Positions 53,445-61,913 of a stretch of 64,000 nucleotides of DNA are shown in pieces (positions within the stretch are counted from its first letter, which is position 1; each line of letters starts with the position of its first letter). The DNA comes from a bacterium (GTDB lineage Bacteria; Myxococcota_A; Bradymonadia; UBA7976; UBA1532). Location of the stretch: contig JAUHYW010000017.1 of the NCBI GenBank assembly GCA_030426085.1, forward strand, positions 1 to 64,000. The letters are read 5' to 3'. Both the position numbers and the translations under genes were made by a program. The notes below the pieces were generated by a model. The model was given only the letters and a program-made list of their open reading frames with translations. It ran no database searches and was not told the DNA's origin.

Positions 53445-55193
53445 ATGACCCGCTGGCTCGTCTTCCTGTGCCTCATCTTCACACCGCTCGCCGGCTGCCG
53501 GGCCCTGGTGGTTCAGCCCGACCTCGACATGCCCCTCGACCGATTCGAAGAGCGCCTGCGCCGGGAGGGCGGCCCGGGGGTCGAGCTGCGCCCGGTCTCC
53601 CCGGGGCGGGTCGCGTTCACCGTGCCCGCGCTCACGCCGCACGTCGTGGCCTGGAGCCGGGACGGCGGGCGGCTCGCGGTGGCCGACCGCCGCACCGTGC
53701 GGGTCGTCGACCCGGCCGCCGTGGAGCCGGTGGTGCGCCTGTCGCTGCCCGAGGTGCCGCCGAGCGTGGCGGACGAGGGCGCCGAGCAGGAGGGCCCCGA
53801 GGCGGTCGAGCCGACCCCCCGCCTGTTCTGGCTGGCCGATGGTCGCCTGTGGGTCGCGGTCGGGCCGACCCTGCTGGTCTGGCCCGGCAGCGGTGGCCAG
53901 TGGTCCGGCCCGCTGCCCGCGCTGCCGGCGGGGATCCGGGGCGTGGTGGACGTGGGCGAGCACGGGCGGCGGGTGCTGCTCCAGGCGCGGGTGGGGCTGC
54001 GGCTGGCGACGCCCGACGCCGAGGGCTGGACCGTGACGCCCCCCGCCTGGCTCGGGCCCTCGGCGGTGATCACGCCGTACGCGGTCCTGGCTGCGCGCGC
54101 CGGCCGGCTGGCCTATGCCGACTTCGATCTGGACCCGCTGCGCACCCGGCGCTGGCCCGGCGGAGGCGCGCCGATCCATCGCCCGTGGCCCGTCGGCGGC
54201 GGGGTGCACGTCGTCACCGGCGAGCGGCATGTGTACTTCCCGCCCGGCAGCGGGCCGCCGGTCGTCGAGCCGCTCGAGGACGCCGCCGCGGTGGTCCAGA
54301 TCACCGACGCCGGGATCGTCGGCGTCGACCGAGGCGGGGCGTGGCTGCGGCGGGACGGGCAGGTCACGCGGATCGATCCGGCGGCCCGGGCGGCGGCGAT
54401 CGACCCCGCCGGCCGTCGGCTGGCGCTCGTCCGCCCCGACGGGCTGGTGCTGCATCGGCTGGAGGACGGCTCGACGACCCCGCTGACGCCGCTCGACACG
54501 ACCCCTATCGAGGGGGTGGCGCTGGCCGACGGCGACCGGACCTGGGTGCTGGGGGTCGAGCGGGATGACGGGGTCGATCTGCCGGTGCTCGACGGGCTGG
54601 GGCGGGGCTACCGGGCCGACCTCGGGGTGGACGGCGTCGATCCCTTCATCGATATCCGCTTCGGCTGGCTCGGGGGCGGGGGGGCGGACGGCCCGATCGT
54701 CGAATACGGGGGCGGGGTCTCGTGGTACCCCTGGGCCCTCAGCGGCGGCCTGGGGGCGCCGGCGCGGGCGCACCTCTTCGGGCTGGGGATGCGGGGATCG
54801 GCGATGATCCTGGCCGACTCGGACACCGGGGCGCCGCTCTTCGATCTGCGGGTGGGGCTGCCGCTGATCTGGCGCACCCGGCGCCTCGCCCGGCTCGACG
54901 GCGTGCCGTACACCGACAGCCGGGCGTGGAGCGTATCGCTCGGGCCGGGGGTGGCGCCGATGCGGGGCGCGCTCGACGTGGAGCTGATGGTCTACAACGA
55001 GTCCTACGGGGGGATCTTCGCCCGGACCGAGCTGAGCGGCGACGGCGTCGATCGGGTGAGCGTGGGCTACGGCCTGAGCCCGCAGGCCGGCCCGACCGAG
55101 CTGGTCATCATCGCGCTCGCCGCGGGGGTCGGCCTCGCGCTCTCGCTCGTCGACGGGGCCTGCGATCGGTGCCCGACGCCGTTCGGCGGCTGA
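53445..55193 (+). CDS. Lipoprotein with WD40-like beta-propeller region, unknown function
   Basis: 582 residues. ATG with GGAACGGAGG upstream and a lipoprotein signal ending FTPLAGC (Cys18). Residues 60-360 form beta-rich repeats (VVAWSRDGGRLAVADRRTVR, DGLVLHRLEDGST) like a seven-bladed propeller. The C-terminal ~200 residues are Gly-rich beta strands (FIDIRFGWLGGGG, YGGGVSWYPWALSG), possibly an outer-membrane-associated barrel-like piece, and end with a short hydrophobic segment and a Cys pair. No family recognised. Promoter region 53324-53444 is shared with the divergent kinase gene. Confidence 0.8.
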   Translation: MTRWLVFLCLIFTPLAGCRALVVQPDLDMPLDRFEERLRREGGPGVELRPVSPGRVAFTVPALTPHVVAWSRDGGRLAVADRRTVRVVDPAAVEPVVRLSLPEVPPSVADEGAEQEGPEAVEPTPRLFWLADGRLWVAVGPTLLVWPGSGGQWSGPLPALPAGIRGVVDVGEHGRRVLLQARVGLRLATPDAEGWTVTPPAWLGPSAVITPYAVLAARAGRLAYADFDLDPLRTRRWPGGGAPIHRPWPVGGGVHVVTGERHVYFPPGSGPPVVEPLEDAAAVVQITDAGIVGVDRGGAWLRRDGQVTRIDPAARAAAIDPAGRRLALVRPDGLVLHRLEDGSTTPLTPLDTTPIEGVALADGDRTWVLGVERDDGVDLPVLDGLGRGYRADLGVDGVDPFIDIRFGWLGGGGADGPIVEYGGGVSWYPWALSGGLGAPARAHLFGLGMRGSAMILADSDTGAPLFDLRVGLPLIWRTRRLARLDGVPYTDSRAWSVSLGPGVAPMRGALDVELMVYNESYGGIFARTELSGDGVDRVSVGYGLSPQAGPTELVIIALAAGVGLALSLVDGACDRCPTPFGG

Positions 55194-55272
55194 CGACGCC
55201 GCGCCCCATCCGGGCGGGCCCGAGGGCAGTTGCGCGGTAGCGGGCGATCTCCGAGTCCGCTATCGTGCCGCG

Positions 55273-56847
55273 ATGCACCGCACGCCCCCCCGACTCGCCG
55301 CCCCGAACCTCGCCCGGAATGCCGGCCGGATCGTCTGCCTCTCGGCCGCCTTCTCTCTGGCGACCGCTGGACTCACCGCCGCCCAGGAGGCGCCCCCCGA
55401 GGCCGATCCACCGGTCGACGGGGGCCTGCCCGCCGTCGAGCGCGGCGGCCCGTCGCTGGGCGAGGTCCTGCGGCTGGCGGTCGAGCGCAGCCCCGAGCTG
55501 AAGGCCGCCGGGCTGCGGGTCGACGCCTCCGAGGCCGGGGTCCGCTCGGCGGAGGGGGCCTTCGATCTGGTGCTCACCGCCGGCATCGATTGGAGCACGT
55601 CCCGCCAGACCGGGGCCGATCTCATGGGCAACGAGCTGCAGTTCGACACCCAGCGGCTGGTCTACAGCGTGGGGCTCGTGCAGCCGCTGGTGTGGGGCAC
55701 CCGGGTCGGGCTGGACTTCGTCACCGACAACACCAGCACCAACAACCCGTTCCGCAACTGCATCCCCGGCCTCGACAGCCCGGAGTGCTTCGACACCCAG
55801 CTCCGGCTGTCGGTCAGCCAGCCGCTGCTGCGGGGTGCGGGGCGGGACGTGACCGAGGCCCAGGTGGCCCTCGCCCGGCAGGACGTCGAGCTGTCCCGCG
55901 TCGAGCGTCGGGACACCGCCCGCACCCGGGTCGAGGCGGTGGCCATCGCCTGGCTCGAGCTGGGCTACGCCGCCGAGTCGCTCGCCATCCAGCAGCAGGC
56001 GCTGCGGCTGGCCGAGGAGCAGCTCGCCGCCACCGACGCCCGCATCGAGGTGGGCCAGCTCGCCCCCGCCGATCGGCCGGTGGTGGCCCAGGCGGTCGCC
56101 CAGCGGCGGCGGGCGATCCTGCTCGCCGAGCAGGCCCTGGCCGATCAGCGGGATGTGGTCGCCACGGCGCTGGCGGTGCCCACGATCGAGCCCGGCCCGC
56201 TCGGCCCGCCGCCCCCGCTCGAGATGTCCGAGGCCCAGGCCCGCGCCGCGGCCGAGGAGACCAGCGTGGCCCTCGCCCGCAGCCGCATCGAGCAGACCCA
56301 GCTCGAGACCCGGTTGGCGGTGCAGGACGACTCGGGCCTGCCCCAGCTCGATCTGACGCTCTTCGCCGCCCAGTCGGGCATCGGGGGCACCTTCGGCGAC
56401 GCGCTGGGCAACCTGCCCGACAACCAGACCCACGCCTACGGGGCCACGCTCGACTTCGCCTGGGCCCCGGCCAACAACGCCGCCGAGGGCGAAGTGGCCC
56501 GCATCCGGGCCTCGCTGGCCGCCAACCGCCTCGCCCGGGAGGCCACCGAGCGCGAGCTGCGGCGGCAGGTCGACAGCGCGCTGCGGGCGGCGCGGCTGGC
56601 CGAGGGGCAGATCGAGCTGGACCGGCAGTCGGCCGCGCTCGCCGCCGAGGCGCTCGACGCCGAGAAGAAGAAGTTCGACTCGGGGCGGGCGACCAACCTC
56701 GACGTGCTCCAGGTGCAGCAGGATCTGGCCACCGCCCGGCTCCAGGTGGCCCGGACCCAGACCGACCGGGCCCTGGCCCGGGCCCGGCTGCTGCGGCTCA
56801 CCGGGGGTCTGCTCGACGCCTTCGGGCTGACGCTCGCCCCCCGGTGA
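55273..56847 (+). CDS. TolC family outer-membrane efflux protein
   Basis: 524 residues. Signal peptide (MHRTPPRLAAPNLARNAGRI, hydrophobic core, TAAQEAPPE). Two outer-membrane efflux repeats are visible: GEVLRLAVERSPELKAAGLR starts the first, and DRPVVAQAVAQRRRAILLAE and ALRAARLAEGQIELDRQSAA mark the helical barrel halves; SGRATNLDVLQVQQDLATAR is the typical late motif. It is the outer channel of a tripartite pump. The next genes encode an RHH-like protein and an RND pump, but no periplasmic adaptor. Confidence 0.93.
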   Translation: MHRTPPRLAAPNLARNAGRIVCLSAAFSLATAGLTAAQEAPPEADPPVDGGLPAVERGGPSLGEVLRLAVERSPELKAAGLRVDASEAGVRSAEGAFDLVLTAGIDWSTSRQTGADLMGNELQFDTQRLVYSVGLVQPLVWGTRVGLDFVTDNTSTNNPFRNCIPGLDSPECFDTQLRLSVSQPLLRGAGRDVTEAQVALARQDVELSRVERRDTARTRVEAVAIAWLELGYAAESLAIQQQALRLAEEQLAATDARIEVGQLAPADRPVVAQAVAQRRRAILLAEQALADQRDVVATALAVPTIEPGPLGPPPPLEMSEAQARAAAEETSVALARSRIEQTQLETRLAVQDDSGLPQLDLTLFAAQSGIGGTFGDALGNLPDNQTHAYGATLDFAWAPANNAAEGEVARIRASLAANRLAREATERELRRQVDSALRAARLAEGQIELDRQSAALAAEALDAEKKKFDSGRATNLDVLQVQQDLATARLQVARTQTDRALARARLLRLTGGLLDAFGLTLAPR

Positions 56848-56927
56848 ACCCGCCCGGGGGCCGCCTGCGCAGGGATCTTCCTGCCATGTTCGTTGTGCGG
56901 TAGACTCCGCGCAGTCTGGGAGGACAC

Positions 56928-57275
56928 ATGTCGGAATCCTTCGATCTGGACATCGATCGGGAGCGCATCCTGGTCGACGGCGAGTGGCTGTCGACCGACG
57001 ATCTGACCAACCGCATCACCGAGAAGGTCAAGGCCGGCGACTACCGGGTCGCCCGGCTGTCGATGGCCCTCGAGCAGCTCGAAGAGACGCTGTCGAACAT
57101 CGCCGCGGTCGAGATCAAGATCACCCCCGAGGTGCTCGAGACCTACCAGCAGCTCGCCGATCACGAGGAGCGGCCGGTGGCGATGGTCCTGCGCCGGGCG
57201 CTGGTGCACTACCTCGGCTCGGAGGACGCCGCCAACCGGCTCTTCGAGATGCGGCGGGCCGAGAAGGGCGCCTGA
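56928..57275 (+). CDS. Small protein with ribbon-helix-helix-like C-terminus (possible efflux regulator)
   Basis: 115 residues, strong ribosome site (GGGAGGA) upstream of ATG. The N-terminal half has alternating charged residues (DLDIDRERILVDGEWLSTDD) and a helix with Glu/Leu pattern (LSMALEQLEETLSNIAAVE). The C-terminal half IKITPEVLETYQQLA then RPVAMVLRRALVHYLG fits the strand-helix-helix layout of RHH DNA-binding proteins (CopG/Arc). It sits between the tolC-like and RND genes, 45 bp before the pump, so regulating the pump is a reasonable guess. The RHH assignment is by eye. Confidence 0.72.
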   Translation: MSESFDLDIDRERILVDGEWLSTDDLTNRITEKVKAGDYRVARLSMALEQLEETLSNIAAVEIKITPEVLETYQQLADHEERPVAMVLRRALVHYLGSEDAANRLFEMRRAEKGA

Positions 57276-57320
57276 TCGTCGGCGGCGCGGTCGCCCGCGC
57301 CGCCGACCGGGAAGCACGCC

Positions 57321-60300
57321 ATGTCCGACCCCCCCTCGCCGCCGCCCCCATCGGGTGGGGGCCTGCCCGGCCTCGCCGTCGCCCGCCCGGTGACGGTCGT
57401 GATGAGCCTCGCCGCGCTGCTGGTGGTGGGCCTCATCGCCCAGCTCGAGCTGCCGACCCAGCTCCTGCCCAGCGGCTTCGACCCGCCGTTCATGTGGGTC
57501 CACATCCCGACCCTGCCCAGCGCCCCGGCCGACAACGAGCGGGCGGTCGCCATCCCGGTCGAGGACGGCCTGGGCACCCTGCCGGGGCTCGCCGAGCAGC
57601 GCACCTTCGTGCGCAGCGACTCGGTGGGCTTCATGATCCGGCTGACCGACGACGTCGACGTCGACACCAGCTACCAGCAGGTGCGCGACCGGCTCGACCG
57701 CACGCTGCCGACCCTGCCCACCGGCTCCCGCTTCGCCTTCATCTGGCGCCACGATCCCAATTCGCGGCCGGTGGCGGTCTACGGGCTGACCTACCCCGAG
57801 GGCACCGACGACCCGCACTACATCCTCCAGGAGCGCATCGGCCGGGCGGTCGAGCGCATCCCCGGCGTCAGCCAGGTCGAGGTGTGGGGGGTGCCCAGCC
57901 GCTACGTGCGCATCGAGATCGACGACGGCGCCGCCCGGACCCACCGGGTCGACACCGCCTCGCTCGTGCAGCGGCTCGAGACCGACAACTTCACCATGGC
58001 CCTCGGCGCCATCGAGCCCGCCGGGCGGCGCATGCTGGTGCGGGCGGTGAGCCGCTTCGAAGACCTCGACGCCCTGCGCCGGCTGCCGGTGGGCGAGGGG
58101 GTCGTGCTCGATGACATCGCCGAGGTGTTCTTCGGGCCCGACCCCGAGCCGATCATCCACCGCATCGACGGGTCGCCGGCCGCCTCGCTGGCCATCTTCA
58201 AGGAGTCGACGGCCAACACCGTCTCCACCGCCGCGGCGGTCCGGGACACGCTGAACGAGATGCTCGGCGAGCAGACCGGCCTCGAGGGCTGGGGCGCCGA
58301 GCCGTTCTTCGACCAGGGGCAGATGATCGCCACCAGCATCGACCAGCTCGAGCGGTCGGCGCTCTACGGGGGGCTCATCGCGGTCGTCCTGCTGTTCCTC
58401 TTCTTGCGCTCGGTGGGCATGACCGTGCTGGTGGCGGTGGCCATCCCGCTGTGCCTGCTGGCCACCGTCATCGTGCTCTTCTTCAACGGCGACTCGCTCA
58501 ACGTCATGTCGATGATGGGCCTGATGCTGTCGGTGGGCATGGTCATCGACAACGCGATCGTGGTGCTCGAGAACATCGACCGCCACCGCCGCCTGGGCCA
58601 CGCCCGCCCGGCGGTGACCGGCGCCCGGGAGGTCTCGCTGGCCATCACCCTGGCCACGCTGACGTCGATGGTGGTCTTCCTGCCGATGGTGCTGCTCGGC
58701 GACCACCCGATGATCGCGTTCTACCTGGGCAAGATCGGCTTCCCGGTGTGCTACGCGCTCATCGCCAGCCTCTTCGTGGCGCTGGTCTACATCCCCAGCG
58801 GCGCCTTCGGCCTGATGAAGCACAGCGCCCGCCGGGCCGGCCCCTCGGCGGTGCGCATGAAGCCGCTGGGCCCGATCTTCCGCCGGATGCGGGGGCTCTA
58901 CGGCCGCCTGCTGGGGTGGTCGCTGAGCCACCGCCTGGCCTCGGCCCTGATCATCATCGGGGCGATCGTCAGCACCTCGGTGCCGTTCGGCGGGGTCAAG
59001 CGGGTGGATCAGGTCGACGGGGGGGTCGACAGCGTCGACGTGCGGATCTACGGCCCGCTGCAAGCCTCGGTCGAGCAGGTCGACGAGGTGCTGCGGGCGT
59101 ACGAGGCGAAGCTGTTCGCCCGCAAGGACGAGCTCGACATCCGGGCCGTGCTCACCCGCAAGGGCTGGCGGCCGGGGCAGTACCAGATCGAGATCTTCCT
59201 CGACCCGCCCGACGCGCGCACGACCTCGAAGGAGGCGCTGACCGAGGCCCTCGAAGAGATGTACCCCGAGCGGCCGGGCTACACCTTCCGCATCGGCTGG
59301 GGCCGGGGCGGGGGCGGCGAAGACGGGGGCATCGCGCTGCTGCTGACCGGGCCCGACACCCAGACCGCCACCCGGCTGGCCCAGGACTTCATCCAGGCGC
59401 TCGAGCGGCTGCCGGCGGTGCAGCAGGCCGAGGTCGAGGAGACCGACGAGACCCTCGAACTGCAGTTCCGGGTCGACCGCGACCGCACCCAGCGGGCCGG
59501 GCTGACCCCGTGGGCGGTGGGCAGCACCCTGGACTACACCTTGCGCGGGCGGCAGCTCGGCGAGTTCCACACCGCCGCCCGGCCGGTGCAGCTCAAGATC
59601 GAGATGGCCCCGGGCGACCGGACCGACGTGCAGCAGGTGGCCCAGATCCCGGTGGGCGCGCCCCGCTTCGGCGGCGGGGCCGACCTGCTCGACGCCGGGG
59701 GCCGGGTGTCCGATCTGGCCCCCGAGGCGGCGGGCGTCGCCGAGGCCGGCGCGGCGAGCGTGGCCACGCCCATCGGGCTGGTCGCGATCGCCGAGCAGAC
59801 CCCGGGCTACGGCCAGATCCGGCGCGAGAACCGCAAGTCGGCGGTGACCATCCGGGTCATCGGCGACGAGGCGGCCCTCTTCGGCGAGCTGCAGCGGGTC
59901 GTCGCCGGCTACAGCCTGCCCACCGGCTACGCCATCGACCTCGGGGCCCGCTTCCGCAGCCGCAACCAGAACGAGGAGGGCGGAGCCTTCGCCCTCGTGA
60001 TGGCGGTGGCGATGGTCTTCTTCCTGATGGGGGTGCTCTTCGAGAGCGTGATCCTGCCGTTCTCGATCCTGCTCTCGATCCCGCTGGCGTTCTGCGGGGT
60101 GTTCTGGACGCTCTACCTGACCTCGACCCCGCTGGACATCATGGCGATCGTCGGCTGCATCATCCTGGTGGGGGTGGTGGTCAACAACGGCATCGTGCTC
60201 ATCGACCAGGTGCAGCATCGGCGCACGGCGGGGGCCACCCGCACCGAGGCGCTCGTCGGCGCCGGGCGCGACCGGGTGCGGCCCATCCTGATGACGGCGC

Positions 60301-60551
60301 TGACGACGATCGGGGGGCTGGTGCCGATGGCGGCGGGCAACGCCTCGCTGCTCGGCATCGAGTACGCCCCGCTGGGGCGGGTGGTGATCGGAGGGCTGCT
60401 GACCGGGACCGTGCTGACGCTGTTCGCCGTGCCGCTGCTCTACAGCCTGCTCGACGACGCCCGCCACCTGCCGCGGCGGGCCCGGCTGATCGTCGCCGGC
60501 CGCCGCCGGGCGCCCGCGGGCGGGCCCACGCCGAGCGCAGGCCCCGGGTGA
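57321..60551 (+). CDS. RND-family (AcrB-like) efflux transporter
   Basis: 1076 residues, the full length of hydrophobe/amphiphile RND pumps. Expected parts: TM1 ARPVTVVMSLAALLVVGLIA, a docking/porter region, TM4 LMLSVGMVIDNAIVVLENID (a single Asp in the DD position), LGDHPMIAFYLGKIGFPVCY, and a second half with TM10 VGVVVNNGIVLIDQV, where AcrB has Lys. Proton relay residues are therefore not AcrB-like, as in many environmental RND proteins. No periplasmic adaptor gene is present. Stop overlaps a 43-residue membrane peptide gene. Confidence 0.93.
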   Translation: MSDPPSPPPPSGGGLPGLAVARPVTVVMSLAALLVVGLIAQLELPTQLLPSGFDPPFMWVHIPTLPSAPADNERAVAIPVEDGLGTLPGLAEQRTFVRSDSVGFMIRLTDDVDVDTSYQQVRDRLDRTLPTLPTGSRFAFIWRHDPNSRPVAVYGLTYPEGTDDPHYILQERIGRAVERIPGVSQVEVWGVPSRYVRIEIDDGAARTHRVDTASLVQRLETDNFTMALGAIEPAGRRMLVRAVSRFEDLDALRRLPVGEGVVLDDIAEVFFGPDPEPIIHRIDGSPAASLAIFKESTANTVSTAAAVRDTLNEMLGEQTGLEGWGAEPFFDQGQMIATSIDQLERSALYGGLIAVVLLFLFLRSVGMTVLVAVAIPLCLLATVIVLFFNGDSLNVMSMMGLMLSVGMVIDNAIVVLENIDRHRRLGHARPAVTGAREVSLAITLATLTSMVVFLPMVLLGDHPMIAFYLGKIGFPVCYALIASLFVALVYIPSGAFGLMKHSARRAGPSAVRMKPLGPIFRRMRGLYGRLLGWSLSHRLASALIIIGAIVSTSVPFGGVKRVDQVDGGVDSVDVRIYGPLQASVEQVDEVLRAYEAKLFARKDELDIRAVLTRKGWRPGQYQIEIFLDPPDARTTSKEALTEALEEMYPERPGYTFRIGWGRGGGGEDGGIALLLTGPDTQTATRLAQDFIQALERLPAVQQAEVEETDETLELQFRVDRDRTQRAGLTPWAVGSTLDYTLRGRQLGEFHTAARPVQLKIEMAPGDRTDVQQVAQIPVGAPRFGGGADLLDAGGRVSDLAPEAAGVAEAGAASVATPIGLVAIAEQTPGYGQIRRENRKSAVTIRVIGDEAALFGELQRVVAGYSLPTGYAIDLGARFRSRNQNEEGGAFALVMAVAMVFFLMGVLFESVILPFSILLSIPLAFCGVFWTLYLTSTPLDIMAIVGCIILVGVVVNNGIVLIDQVQHRRTAGATRTEALVGAGRDRVRPILMTALTTIGGLVPMAAGNASLLGIEYAPLGRVVIGGLLTGTVLTLFAVPLLYSLLDDARHLPRRARLIVAGRRRAPAGGPTPSAGPG

Positions 60552-60679
60552 GCCGCTTCGCCTATCAGGTGGTGCAGGCGGTCGGGTGGCTGGTGATGAC
60601 GGTCATCGGCGCGGTCTGGCGGGGCGTGGGCCGGGTGGTCGAGGGCGCGCTGCGGCTGCTGGGCTACGAGCCGCGCTGA
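60548..60679 (+). CDS. 43-residue membrane peptide coupled to the RND pump (AcrZ-like position)
   Basis: GTG start overlapping the pump stop (GTGA). The peptide is one amphipathic membrane-type helix (FAYQVVQAVGWLVMTVIGAV) followed by a basic/hydrophobic tail ending LLGYEPR. The frame stays GC-rich in the third position. Escherichia coli AcrZ is a 49-residue helix that binds AcrB; this is similar in size and membrane character, but sequence similarity is not claimed. If real, it would be translated in fixed proportion to the pump. Confidence 0.55.
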   Translation: MSRFAYQVVQAVGWLVMTVIGAVWRGVGRVVEGALRLLGYEPR

Positions 60680-60803
60680 CGGCGGTCGGTGTCCCACCAC
60701 TGGATCTCGATGGCCTCGGGCGAGGTGACGCGGGCGGAGTGACACCGCCAGCGCGTACATGGAGTCGCCGACCGCCAGATCCGTGACGGATGGGCCGGGG
60801 TCC
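60664..60803 (-). pseudogene. Possible frameshifted 3' gene remnant
   Basis: In the 124-bp gap after the lipoprotein gene, the minus strand has GC-rich third positions in one frame (SVTDLAVGDSMYALAV) and, after a one-base shift, in a second frame (HSARVTSPEAIEIQWWDTD, then RRQRGS and a stop at 60664). The switch looks like a frameshift inside old coding sequence. It slightly overlaps the end of the 43-residue membrane peptide gene. No upstream part or family could be identified. Confidence 0.3.
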
Positions 60804-61835
60804 TCAGGGACGGCCGACGCAGACGACCATGTCGGCCCGGCAGAACCACTCGAAGCCGCGCACGCTGTGGGGGCCCATCGCCGGGATCGTGACCGGGTCG
60901 AAGCCCGGGGGGCAGGTGCAGGCGCCGGTCAACGGGTTGGGCACGCAGCGGTCGCTGGGCGGCATCTCGTCCTGGCACACCCGGCTGGTGGGGCGGTAGC
61001 TGCGGTAGGCCCCGCCGAAGGTGAGCGGCGCCCGCGAGCCGCACAGGGTGGCCCGGCGGCTGCAATCCGGCTCGGGGTTTCGCCGGTAGCGCATGCCGTC
61101 GAAGGCGTAGACCTCGCTGCCCGCGGGGCACCCGCACGCGTCGGCTTCCGGCTGCTGAGTGCAACTCACCGGGCAGATCGGGTCGCGCACGGCGGTCTCT
61201 TCGCCGATGCTGGCTCGGAAGTCGCTCTCGGGCACGTCGATCCGCGGGCCGCAGACGTGGATTCGGGTGGGCCAGCCCGACCCCTCGTCGGTGTTGCCGT
61301 CGAGGTCTTCGAGCGCGTGGTCGACGAAGCCCTCGGGGCAGAGGCAGGCGCCGAACGCCAGCGGGTTGCCGGCGCAGAGGTCGTTGCCCGGCTCGCCGTA
61401 GATGGCCCAGACGCCGCCGAACTGCACGCAGACCCCGTCGATGCAGCCGCCGGTGAGGCAGGTGTCGCCGGGGCAGCAGACCTCGCCGTAGCGGCCGCAG
61501 TCGTCCGGTGGGCCCATGTCGGGGTCGGGCGGGGCCATGTCGGGGTCGGGCGGAGCCATGTCGGGGTCGGGCGGGGCCACGTCAGGGCTCATGTCGACCG
61601 GCGGGAGGGCGCCGTCGGGCTGCGCTGCGTCCCCCAGGGGATCCGTGTCGGCGAGCGGGGCGGCGTCTTCGGCGGCGGCGTCGGGGCGTGGCTCATCGAC
61701 CGGCTGACAGACGCCGGCGACGCACAGGCCTTCGGCGCAGGGTCGCTCGTCGTCGCAGGTCTCGCCGGTGGCCCGCACGCCGTCGGCGCAGCCCGCGGCG
61801 AGGAGCAGCAGCCCGTAGATCCAGGCTCGGGACAT
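60804..61835 (-). CDS. Cys-rich lipoprotein with PPDPDMA repeats
   Basis: 343 residues. Signal ends LLLLAAGC (Cys16). The first 45 residues contain paired cysteines (ETCDDERPCAEGLCVAGVC), then a Pro/Asp linker with three to four PPDPDMA units encoded by 21-bp DNA repeats (61515-61577). The rest is a Cys-rich globular region with many short CxC and CxxxC pairs (GRYGEVCCPGDTCLTGGC, ACGCPAGSEVY, CTCPPGFDPV) resembling EGF/dickkopf-like modules. Similar proteins are common in Myxococcota and related deltaproteobacteria as surface lipoproteins; function unknown. Confidence 0.85.
   Translation of the reverse strand: MSRAWIYGLLLLAAGCADGVRATGETCDDERPCAEGLCVAGVCQPVDEPRPDAAAEDAAPLADTDPLGDAAQPDGALPPVDMSPDVAPPDPDMAPPDPDMAPPDPDMGPPDDCGRYGEVCCPGDTCLTGGCIDGVCVQFGGVWAIYGEPGNDLCAGNPLAFGACLCPEGFVDHALEDLDGNTDEGSGWPTRIHVCGPRIDVPESDFRASIGEETAVRDPICPVSCTQQPEADACGCPAGSEVYAFDGMRYRRNPEPDCSRRATLCGSRAPLTFGGAYRSYRPTSRVCQDEMPPSDRCVPNPLTGACTCPPGFDPVTIPAMGPHSVRGFEWFCRADMVVCVGRP
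61515..61577. repeat. 21-bp in-frame repeats (three copies) in the Cys-rich lipoprotein gene
   Basis: Units begin at 61515, 61536 and 61557, each 21 bp, with a diverged fourth copy starting at 61578; they encode Pro/Asp-rich PPDPDMA blocks. Frame-preserving length change by slippage is likely. Confidence 0.8.
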
Positions 61836-61913
61836 GGTTCCCCTCCGGGTGTCGGGGTGAGTGACCGCATCATATGCCGCTCCAGCGGCCGCCCCGACCC
61901 CGGGGCGACGATG

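Noticed and set aside
49862-54568. A 1568-residue plus-strand open frame over the kinase-ATPase-TPR gene
   Set aside because: Antisense to a protein with complete kinase motifs; translation shows only Gly/Ala/Arg-rich filler.
56436-60467. A 1343-residue minus-strand open frame over the TolC-like 3' end and RND pump
   Set aside because: Antisense shadow of coding sequence; His/Asp/Gln-rich filler without a domain.
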